From positions 1-12,685 of the forward strand of contig NZ_CAMYEZ010000057.1 of the NCBI RefSeq assembly GCF_947254915.1: DNA of 12,685 nt. Reading direction: 5' to 3'. Position 1 is the stretch's first letter; every line of letters begins with the position of its first letter. The notes under the pieces are model-generated. The model saw only the letters and a program-made list of their open reading frames with translations, was not told the origin of the DNA and did no database searches. Source of the stretch: an uncultured Porphyromonas sp. (GTDB lineage Bacteria > Bacteroidota > Bacteroidia > Bacteroidales > Porphyromonadaceae). Position numbers and translations under genes: made by a program. Of the stretch, positions 7,214-12,685 are shown one piece after another.

Positions 7214-7630
7214 TTACTTAGCGACATCCTTGCAGTCGCAGATCTCTAGGAGTATGCCGTGTGCACTCTTGGGGTGAACAAAGGCAATGTTGAGACCCTC
7301 AGCACCTTTGCGAGGCTTCTCATCAATGAGGCGTATGCCCTTGCCCTTGAGCTCCTCGAGGGCTGGTGTCACATCGTCTGATGATAGTGCTAGGTGGTGG
7401 ATACCTTCGCCACGCTTCTCAATAAACTTCGCAATGGGGCTCTCATCGCTCGTAGGCTCTAGGAGCTCTAGCTTGACCTCGCCTATCTTGAGGAATGCGG
7501 TACGCACCTTCTGGTCGGCGACCTCCTCAATGTTGTAGCAGGTTAGTCCGAGGACTCCCTCAAAGAAGGGGAGTGCCTCCTCTATGCTCTTGACTGCTAT
7601 CCCAAGATGCTCGATGTGTGACAGATTCAT
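7214..7630 (-). CDS. mce: Methylmalonyl-CoA epimerase
   Basis: A 138-residue enzyme of the vicinal-oxygen-chelate family that interconverts (R)- and (S)-methylmalonyl-CoA. It links methylmalonyl-CoA mutase to the carboxyltransferase encoded next in the operon. Two beta-alpha-beta-beta-beta repeats are visible. Likely metal ligands are H8 in 'EHLGIAV', E55 in 'VKLELLEP', H78/H79 in 'GIHHLAL', and E129 in 'GILLEI'. Length and the start at 'MNLSHIEHLGIAV' are as in known family members. It is the first gene of a four-gene operon, about 95 bases downstream of a TAnnTTTG-type promoter. I see no oddity, and the family assignment is secure. Confidence 0.95.
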   Translation of the reverse strand: MNLSHIEHLGIAVKSIEEALPFFEGVLGLTCYNIEEVADQKVRTAFLKIGEVKLELLEPTSDESPIAKFIEKRGEGIHHLALSSDDVTPALEELKGKGIRLIDEKPRKGAEGLNIAFVHPKSAHGILLEICDCKDVAK

Positions 7631-7727
7631 ACGCTATACTGTTTTTTGATTTGTGTATCTATTCAAAGGGGGAAGGGGCTACGCCCTCCAAACGGGGACG
7701 ATCTCTCTGGAGACCATCACCCGACTG

Positions 7728-7758
7728 CAAATATAATAATAATCGCTAACGTAGCGAA
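7728..7758 (-). promoter_or_regulatory. Bacteroidota-type promoter for the mce operon
   Basis: On the minus strand TATATTTG (7735-7728) matches the TAnnTTTG -7 box exactly. TTCG (7758-7755), one mismatch from the TTTG -33 box, lies 19 bases upstream. Transcription would start near 7722, giving a leader of about 90 bases before mce. The leader has two short potential hairpins (GGTCTC/GAGATC near 7700-7715, and GGGC/GCCC near 7678-7687). The -33 half overlaps the inverted repeat TCGCTA-ACG-TAGCGA (7743-7757). Confidence 0.5.
7743..7757. terminator. Short inverted repeat, possible weak terminator of the GT-pyrC operon or operator for mce
   Basis: TCGCTA (7743-7748) and TAGCGA (7752-7757) form a perfect 6-bp stem with a 3-base loop. 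On the minus strand it is followed by TTATTATTATATTTG, which is T-rich but interrupted, and it lies about 50 bases past the pyrC stop. The same bases overlap the putative mce promoter, so a protein-binding operator is equally possible. Either role is inference. Confidence 0.35.
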
Positions 7759-7805
7759 TGTGCTTGACATCCAAGCTGCGGTTGCGTTCCTCGGCGAGAG
7801 GTCGC

Positions 7806-9161
7806 TCAGGCGAAGGTGAGCGCATGGACAGGTGGACGACTGGTCAGTTGACCGTCACGGTAAGCGATCTGTCCATTGACCCAAGTAGCTACGATGCGAT
7901 GCGAGAAGGTGTAGCCCTCTAGTGGTGACCAGCCACACTTGCTGTAGAGACTCTCCTTAGTCACCGTGGTTTCCTGATGCGGATCTACAAGGACTAGGTC
8001 GGCGTAGTAGCCAGTGCGGATGTAGCCTCGCTCACGGACCCCAAAGAGCTGGGCGGGAGCGTGCGCCATCTTCTCAACCACCAGTTCTGGAGACCAAAGC
8101 CCCTCGTGAGCCAGCTCCAGCATCATCAGCAGACTGTGCTGTACGAGCGGTCCTCCCGAAGCTGCCGTGAGAGCATCGCCCTCCTTGTCGGCTAGCGTGT
8201 GGGGTGCATGGTCGGTAGCTATTACATCGATGCGACCCTCGACGAGCGCTTGGCGTAGAGCCTCACGGTCACGAGCCGTCTTGACTGCGGGATTCCACTT
8301 GATGCGGTTGCCTAGGCGACTGTAGTCCTCATCGGTAAACCATAAGTGATGGACGCACACCTCAGCGGTGATGCGCTTCTCTGGCGAAAGGGGAGCTGCC
8401 GAGAAGAGCTCCATCTCCTCTGCTGTCGATAGGTGTAGCACGTGTAGTCTAGCACCGAGACGCTTGGCACGTTCTATGGCGCTGTGCGAAGACGCGTAGC
8501 ACGCCTCACGAGAGCGTATCAGCGGGTGCGCCTCAATAGGGGGATGCCCATCGTACCGCTGGCGGTAAAGCTCTTTATTGCGTGTGATGATCTCCTCGCT
8601 CTCGCAATGCGTGGCGATGAGCTTCGGGGCATGGGCGAAGAAGTAGTCAAGAGCCTCCTCGCTGTCCACCAGCATATTCCCCGTGGAGGCTCCAAGGAAG
8701 AGCTTGTACCCTGGGATCAGGGCTGGGTCGATAGCACACGCTTCGGGCGCATTGTCATTGGTCCCGCCGAAGTAGAAGGCATAGTTTGCCCAGCTTGTCT
8801 CCTGAGCACGCTGACGCTTGTCTAGGAGCGCCTCGAGGGTGACCGTCGGGGGCTTTACATTCGGCATGTCCATATAAGAGGTGACACCGCCAGCCACTGC
8901 AGCACGGCTCTCGTGCGCTATGTCACCCTTGTGAGTCAGTCCAGGCTCTCTAAAGTGTACCTGATCATCGATGCAACCAGGTAGTAGCCAGAGCCCATGT
9001 GCATCCACGATCTCCGCTCCTTGGAGTAGTTCGTCTGGGAGTTCAGACGCTTGGTCGACACCTATATATATAGACTCGATGCGCTCGTCGGAGAGGCATA
9101 CGGAGCCGATGACCTGTCGACCTTCATTGATTAGGGTAGCTCCGAGTATGATCTGTTTCAT
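7806..9161 (-). CDS. pyrC: Dihydroorotase (amidohydrolase superfamily)
   Basis: A 451-residue metal-dependent amidohydrolase that closes carbamoyl-aspartate to dihydroorotate in pyrimidine synthesis. The start at 9161 was chosen over an upstream in-frame Met (9260) because it begins the usual 'MKQIILGATLINEG' strand and sits one base from the preceding stop. Motifs: 'GCIDDQVHFREPGLTHKGD' (62-80), 'MDMPN' (97-101), 'GYKLFLG' (151-157, K153 a candidate carbamylated lysine), 'ATHCE' (183-187), 'LHLS' (242-245) and 'IATDHAPHT' (314-322, D317). The usual HxH metal pair is QxH here (Q67, H69), which I recall from other Bacteroidota dihydroorotases. Allantoinase or hydantoinase is a less likely alternative. 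The gene is translationally coupled to the glycosyltransferase gene. Confidence 0.88.
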   Translation of the reverse strand: MKQIILGATLINEGRQVIGSVCLSDERIESIYIGVDQASELPDELLQGAEIVDAHGLWLLPGCIDDQVHFREPGLTHKGDIAHESRAAVAGGVTSYMDMPNVKPPTVTLEALLDKRQRAQETSWANYAFYFGGTNDNAPEACAIDPALIPGYKLFLGASTGNMLVDSEEALDYFFAHAPKLIATHCESEEIITRNKELYRQRYDGHPPIEAHPLIRSREACYASSHSAIERAKRLGARLHVLHLSTAEEMELFSAAPLSPEKRITAEVCVHHLWFTDEDYSRLGNRIKWNPAVKTARDREALRQALVEGRIDVIATDHAPHTLADKEGDALTAASGGPLVQHSLLMMLELAHEGLWSPELVVEKMAHAPAQLFGVRERGYIRTGYYADLVLVDPHQETTVTKESLYSKCGWSPLEGYTFSHRIVATWVNGQIAYRDGQLTSRPPVHALTFA

Positions 9162-9162
9162 A

Positions 9163-9918
9163 TTATTTCTCAGGATTACGACGCTTGGGGAAGCCCTTGA
9201 AGAGTCGCCAGTAGCGTAGCTTGAGGACACCCGTGAAGGCTTCGCCAAAGATTGACCCATTCATCTTCGAGCTCCCGAGCTTACGATTGACAAAGGTGAT
9301 GGGCACCTCCTTGATCTTGAAGCCCAAACAGAGAGCCGTGTACTTCATCTCAATCTGAAAGGCATAGCCCTTGAAGTGCACCTCGTCTAGTCTCATCGCC
9401 TCCAGCACCTCACGTCTGTAGCAGACGAAGCCAGCCGTCGTGTCTCGTACGGGTAGCCAGGTGACGAGGCGTACGTAGACCGATGCGAGATAGCTCATGA
9501 GGATACGGTTAAGTGGCCAATCCTTGACCCCGCCGCCCCGCACGTAGCGCGAGCCTACCGCCACATCGTAGCCCTCCTCAGAGACCGCACGTAGGAGGTG
9601 GGGGAGTGCTGAGAGTGGATGGCTAAAGTCACAATCCATCTCAAATATATAGTCATAGCCATGCTCCAGTGCCCACTCGAAGCCTGTGAGATAGGCGGTG
9701 CCTAGTCCCATTTTGCCTGGGCGCACGATCAGGTGCAGACGATCCGTGTAGTCCGTCTCCTGCTGTAGCGTACGGACGATCTCCGCAGTCCCGTCAGGCG
9801 AATTGTCATCTAGGATCAGCAGGTCGAAGGCTTCGGGCAGAGCCAGGACAGCGCGAATCATCTCGGCGACATTCTCGCTCTCGTTGTAGGTAGGTATGAT
9901 GATAAGGCTAGCGTGCAT
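9163..9918 (-). CDS. GT2 polyprenol-phosphate mannosyltransferase-like (dolichol-phosphate mannose synthase family)
   Basis: A 251-residue, single-domain family-2 glycosyltransferase that probably transfers mannose (or another hexose) from GDP-sugar to a polyprenyl phosphate at the inner face of the cytoplasmic membrane. Motifs: 'IIPTYNE' (7-13), 'LDDNSPDGT' (36-44), 'MDCDFSHP' (94-101, DxD-type metal site), 'VGSRYVRGGG' (121-130), 'TAGFVCYRR' (161-169) and 'FQIEMKY' (187-193). The C-terminus is basic with no clear transmembrane helices, as in the Dpm1 type lacking an anchor. The sugar is not proven by sequence. It is first in a two-gene unit with pyrC (one base between stop and start) and has a TAnnTTTG promoter about 70 bases upstream. 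The lipid-linked sugar could feed protein glycosylation or envelope glycan assembly. Confidence 0.87.
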   Translation of the reverse strand: MHASLIIIPTYNESENVAEMIRAVLALPEAFDLLILDDNSPDGTAEIVRTLQQETDYTDRLHLIVRPGKMGLGTAYLTGFEWALEHGYDYIFEMDCDFSHPLSALPHLLRAVSEEGYDVAVGSRYVRGGGVKDWPLNRILMSYLASVYVRLVTWLPVRDTTAGFVCYRREVLEAMRLDEVHFKGYAFQIEMKYTALCLGFKIKEVPITFVNRKLGSSKMNGSIFGEAFTGVLKLRYWRLFKGFPKRRNPEK

Positions 9919-9988
9919 AGCGTGGTGGTCTCGGTGAGTGGTGATGCGTAGGGTGGGGCGTACTCAGACACCTCATATCATAGCACCA

Positions 9989-9996
9989 CAAAGGTA
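9989..9996 (-). promoter_or_regulatory. Bacteroidota-type -7 box for the GT-pyrC operon
   Basis: On the minus strand TACCTTTG (9996-9989) matches TAnnTTTG exactly and lies 70 bases before the GT start. No good TTTG box is seen about 19-21 bases further upstream, so the call rests on the -7 box and position. The short leader shows no recognised riboswitch or other structure. Confidence 0.45.
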
Positions 9997-10043
9997 GTAA
10001 AAAACTGCTTGCACTCTGACTGAGATACAGCAAACCTCCGAAG

Positions 10044-10056
10044 TGACAAATTGTCA
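10044..10056. promoter_or_regulatory. 13-base palindrome upstream of the GT-pyrC promoter
   Basis: TGACAAATTGTCA is symmetrical around one central base and lies about 48 bases upstream of the GT-pyrC -7 box. Its size and symmetry fit a dimeric repressor or activator site. The regulator is unknown. It is preceded by CCTCCGAAG (10035-10043), which resembles a unit start of the nearby repeat array. Confidence 0.35.
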
Positions 10057-10099
10057 AAAATGAGCTCTTCAAGGGGTAGTGTTGAGGAAATGGAAAATG

Positions 10100-10272
10100 C
10101 CTCGGTAGAAAACAGAAATCCTCCACCGAAGAACGAAAAAAATCTTCGGAACTTTGATTCCTTTCTTCCGAAGTTTCATTTCATTCTTCCGAAGTTTTAT
10201 CTCGCCCCTCCGTGGGGAATTTTCATTTCCTCGTGAGCGATTGAAAAATTCCTCGTGAGCGATTAAAGTCAA
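10100..10272. repeat. Degenerate tandem array of eight 20-24 base units with a conserved small dyad
   Basis: Units start at 10100, 10120, 10144, 10165, 10186, 10207, 10229 and 10251. Each begins C[CT]TC and ends in an A/T-rich stretch. Units 4 and 5 share CTTCCGAAGTTT; units 7 and 8 share CCTCGTGAGCGATT, with TT before it. Several unit starts are small dyads with different sequence but the same symmetry: CTTC-C-GAAG, TTC-G-GAA, CTC-GT-GAG, CC(t)CC-GT-GG(g)G. The array fills much of the gap between the GT gene and PBP1A, and has no credible protein-coding role. A diverged extra unit may precede it (10078-10099). There are no conserved repeats with unique spacers, so it is not CRISPR. Function unknown. 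Confidence 0.7.
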
Positions 10273-10298
10273 GGGCGATGTAGGAGAGGACCTGTGGC

Positions 10299-10306
10299 TA
10301 TATTTG
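10299..10306 (+). promoter_or_regulatory. Possible -7 box reading toward the PBP1A 3' end
   Basis: TATATTTG on the plus strand matches TAnnTTTG exactly. Transcription would start near 10313, at the first base of the 34-base palindrome. No -33 TTTG box is seen at the right distance and no plus-strand gene follows. If real, it would make a short or antisense RNA over the 3' end of the PBP1A gene. Confidence 0.25.
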
Positions 10307-10312
10307 CAGACT

Positions 10313-10346
10313 ACTGACCTGATGTCTACGTAGATACTAGGTCAGT
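10313..10346. repeat. 34-base near-perfect palindrome downstream of PBP1A
   Basis: ACTGACCT (10313-10320) and AGGTCAGT (10339-10346) pair perfectly. The centre TCTACGTAGA (10325-10334) is itself a perfect palindrome, and the four bases between pair partly through G-U. It sits about 75 bases past the PBP1A stop. No T tract follows on either strand, so it is not a standard terminator; an mRNA 3'-end stabiliser or a protein site are possible. Confidence 0.5.
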
Positions 10347-10421
10347 CTCTCGGAGCCTTTACCTCCCTTGCTTAGTTTGTTGCTTATATGATGGTAAATG
10401 CTTGACTTGTAGGTGTGTGTA

Positions 10422-12685
10422 TCACTCTAAGATAGGCTCTAGAACGTCATCAACGGCATCATCGACGGCATCGCTCAGCGGTTCGTGCAGGTCAACCGTC
10501 GCCTGACCACCACACGGAGAGAAGCCCGCAGGCACGTTGAACGGAGTTTGCACCGAGTAGCCTAGCGTAGGATCAGCGTAGACCGCCTTCATAAAGTAGC
10601 CAAAGATAGGGAGTGCCGAAGAGGCTCCCTGACCGTAAGCCATAGAGCGGAAGTGTATCGAGCGCTCCTCGCCACCGACCCAGCAACCCGCTACGATCTC
10701 TGGAGAGAACCCGACGAACCAACCATCACTGTTGCGCTGTGTCGTACCAGTTTTACCGCCTAGAGGCATCGAGAGATTGTGCCGGAAGCGTAGTCTGCCA
10801 CCCGTTCCTCCGTCGACAACGGCACGCATCATATCAAGCATCTGAAGAGCAGCTCGGGCGGGGAGTACCTCCGTGAGGTTTGCCGTAAATGTCGCCACGA
10901 CATTGCCATAGCGATCCTCAATGCGAGTCACAGGGATCGGGTCGACACGGATACCTTGGTTGACGAATGCACTGTAAGCCGCCACCATCTCGCTGACCGT
11001 CACATCGGGCGTGCCGAGAGCCACCGAGACGACAGGATCTATATAGCCTTTGATGCCGAAGGAGTGGAGCAAGCGGACAAAGGTATAGGGCGAGGTGCGA
11101 CCCATTAGGTATGCCGTGACCCAGTTAGAGGAGTTTTGTAGTCCCCACTTGATCGAGACCATCTCCCCCACCCGCTTAGCTCCAGTATTGCGCGGTGTCC
11201 ACGCCTTGCCATTGGCATCATAGAGCGTGATCGGCTGATGCATCACTTGCTCACACGGAGAAATACCCTGTATCATACTGAGCGAGTAGAGAAAAGGCTT
11301 AATCGTTGATCCCACCTGTCTACGTCCCTGAGAGACCATATCATACTTAAATGTGCGGAAGTCCACATCTCCGACATAAGCTAGGATATTGCCATTGTGC
11401 GGATTCATCGCCATAAAGCCTGTGTGGAGGAAGCGCTTGTAGTATAGTACCGAGTCACGGGGAGTCATCTCCGTGTCTATCCACCCTTTGTAGCTCCAGA
11501 CGCGCATCTTGTGCTTCTCATCAAATGTCTTGCGAATCTCCTCGGGAGACATACCGAGCTTCTTGAGCGACCTCCAGCGATCCGTATTATGCAGAGCACG
11601 CTCGATGGCCTCCTTGCGCTGCTGTGCTGTCAAGTCACTACTATAGGGTGTCTGCTGGGAGCCTTTGAGCTCACGATTGAAGTTGGGCTGTACAAACTCA
11701 CTCATATGCTTCTGAACGGCCTCCTCGGCGTACTCCTGCATACGGCTATCAATCGTGCCATAGATCTTGAGCCCATCGGCATACAGATCGTAATGTGAGC
11801 CGTCTGACTTCTTGTTTTTCTGACACCACCCGTAGATAGGCTGTGTCTCCCAGAGGATTGAGTCGATGGAGTACTGCTCTTGGTTCCACTTTGAGTAGTC
11901 ACTTCGCTTAGGCTTCTTGGCAGTCAAGAGGAGACGGACGAACTCTCTATAGTAAGGAGCCAAGCCTTCGGATTGCTTGTTGCGCGTGAAGTGTATCTTG
12001 AGAGGCTCGGCGATAGCTTTCGTATAGGTCTCCTCGGATATGTATCCCGCCTTCTTCATCTGTAGTAGCACCGTGTTGCGACGATTCAGTGGCGCATCGC
12101 TATCGGCGTGCAGGACAGGGTTGTAGAACGAGGGATTCTTGCACATACCCACCAGCATCGCCGACTCGGTGAGCGTCAGCTCTGAGGGCTTCTTGCCAAA
12201 GTAGGTCTGCGCAGCCGAGCGGATACCGACAGCGTTGTAGAGGAAGTCAAACTGATTGAGATACATCGCAATGATCTCCTCCTTGGTATAGTTGCGCTCT
12301 AGCTTGATCGCTATGACCCACTCAATCGGCTTCTGCAAGAGACGCTGTAGGGTGGACTTAGCATGAGGCGAGTAGAGTTGCTTAGCTAGCTGCTGCGTGA
12401 TGGTACTACCTCCACCACTAGCGGTATTGCGCAGTACGCCACGCTTGATCACGGCACGCCCCACGCCTCGCACGTCAACGCCCGAGTGCTTGTAAAAGCG
12501 AACATCCTCCGTGGCTACCAGAGCCTGCACCAGTGGCTCTGCCAGCTCGTCATAGCCCACGTATATACGATTTGTAGAGCTATGCGCATAGGATCCCAGC
12601 TGTACGCCATCATCGGAGATGAGGACAGAGGCGTACTTGTCAATAGGGTTTTGCAACTGCTCCACGTCAGGCATATAGCCTATGA
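10422..12685 (-). CDS. Penicillin-binding protein 1A (bifunctional transglycosylase/transpeptidase), 5' partial
   Basis: The frame stays open to the right edge (I-G-Y before the first in-window Met at 12674), so the cytoplasmic tail and membrane anchor are outside; residues are numbered from that Met. The protein polymerises and cross-links peptidoglycan in the periplasm. GT51 domain: 'ATEDVRFYKHSGVD' (54-67, catalytic E56), 'GGSTITQQLAKQL' (88-100), 'RNYTKEEIIAMYLNQ' (127-141), 'LTLTESAMLVGM' (166-177). Transpeptidase domain: S456-TIK459, S515-S-N517, K641-T-G643, all intact. A long insert (~235-410) between the domains is usual for the Bacteroidota type. The tail is acidic and repetitive ('SDAVDDAVDDVLEPILE'). 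Gene symbol left blank because mrcA/pbp1a naming varies. Family call secure. Confidence 0.95.
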   Translation of the reverse strand, partial: IGYMPDVEQLQNPIDKYASVLISDDGVQLGSYAHSSTNRIYVGYDELAEPLVQALVATEDVRFYKHSGVDVRGVGRAVIKRGVLRNTASGGGSTITQQLAKQLYSPHAKSTLQRLLQKPIEWVIAIKLERNYTKEEIIAMYLNQFDFLYNAVGIRSAAQTYFGKKPSELTLTESAMLVGMCKNPSFYNPVLHADSDAPLNRRNTVLLQMKKAGYISEETYTKAIAEPLKIHFTRNKQSEGLAPYYREFVRLLLTAKKPKRSDYSKWNQEQYSIDSILWETQPIYGWCQKNKKSDGSHYDLYADGLKIYGTIDSRMQEYAEEAVQKHMSEFVQPNFNRELKGSQQTPYSSDLTAQQRKEAIERALHNTDRWRSLKKLGMSPEEIRKTFDEKHKMRVWSYKGWIDTEMTPRDSVLYYKRFLHTGFMAMNPHNGNILAYVGDVDFRTFKYDMVSQGRRQVGSTIKPFLYSLSMIQGISPCEQVMHQPITLYDANGKAWTPRNTGAKRVGEMVSIKWGLQNSSNWVTAYLMGRTSPYTFVRLLHSFGIKGYIDPVVSVALGTPDVTVSEMVAAYSAFVNQGIRVDPIPVTRIEDRYGNVVATFTANLTEVLPARAALQMLDMMRAVVDGGTGGRLRFRHNLSMPLGGKTGTTQRNSDGWFVGFSPEIVAGCWVGGEERSIHFRSMAYGQGASSALPIFGYFMKAVYADPTLGYSVQTPFNVPAGFSPCGGQATVDLHEPLSDAVDDAVDDVLEPILE

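Larger units (their letters stand above)
9919..10421. other. 503-base gene-free region between GT-pyrC and PBP1A
   Basis: This is the longest stretch without a gene. From left to right it holds the GT-pyrC promoter, a 13-base palindrome, the degenerate repeat array, a TAnnTTTG box on the plus strand and the 34-base palindrome. The two overlapping short reading frames here (61 and 67 codons) run through the repeats and are not credible genes. I see no tRNA or recognised RNA family. Confidence 0.7.

Noticed and set aside
7631..7727. Riboswitch (such as a cobalamin type) in the mce leader
   Set aside because: The leader is under 100 bases with only two short hairpins, and I could not find the conserved cores of known riboswitches.
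9162..9260. N-terminal extension of dihydroorotase to the upstream Met
   Set aside because: It would overlap the glycosyltransferase gene by about 100 bases with a Ser-rich segment; the start at 9161 fits the family and the one-base spacing.
10051..10272. Short reading frames of 61 (+) and 67 (-) codons in the intergenic region
   Set aside because: Both run through the degenerate repeat array, have low-complexity products, and show no start context or family resemblance.
10100..10272. Possible CRISPR array
   Set aside because: Units are 20-24 bases and diverged, with no constant repeat separated by unique spacers and no cas genes nearby.

Overview
The window looks like chromosomal DNA from a member of the Bacteroidota, most likely Porphyromonas or a close relative. 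The reasons are TAnnTTTG-type promoter -7 boxes, few Shine-Dalgarno sequences, a methylmalonyl-CoA epimerase/decarboxylase operon, a Bacteroidota-style dihydroorotase and penicillin-binding protein 1A, and a lipoprotein signal peptide. The genus is an inference from gene content and a G+C near 55-60% in the right part; it was not tested by alignment.

Layout. (1) Positions 1 to about 3.52 kb, plus strand: a lower-G+C segment (sampled lines 33-48% G+C) with three tightly packed genes. They are the 3' part of a large HerA/FtsK-type ATPase fused to a PD-(D/E)xK-like nuclease domain, a complete PP2C-type serine/threonine phosphatase, and a small protein with a Bacteroidota-type helix-turn-helix-like domain. 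This looks like the tail of an accessory (probably anti-phage or DNA-processing) operon whose front, perhaps including a partner kinase, lies left of the window. (2) 3.59-4.68 kb, minus: a lipoprotein of unknown function with an internal duplication. (3) 4.76-7.74 kb, minus: the operon mce - mmdA - small delta-like subunit - biotin carboxyl carrier protein, with a plausible promoter in front and a strong terminator behind. It converts or epimerises methylmalonyl-CoA in propionate metabolism. No membrane beta subunit (OadB/MmdB) is in this operon. (4) 7.8-10.0 kb, minus: a polyprenol-phosphate mannosyltransferase-like GT2 gene, one base from a dihydroorotase gene (pyrC). (5) 9.92-10.42 kb: a 500-base gap with a promoter, a small palindrome, a degenerate tandem array of 20-24 base units, and a 34-base near-perfect palindrome. 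(6) 10.42 kb to the right edge, minus: penicillin-binding protein 1A, missing its N-terminal membrane anchor at the window edge.

The most unusual parts are the accessory operon and its junction with the resident chromosome. The last accessory gene reads into what appears to be the minus-strand terminator of the resident lipoprotein gene, so its final ~22 codons may be host DNA captured at insertion. The second point of interest is the dyad-containing repeat array at 10.10-10.27 kb.
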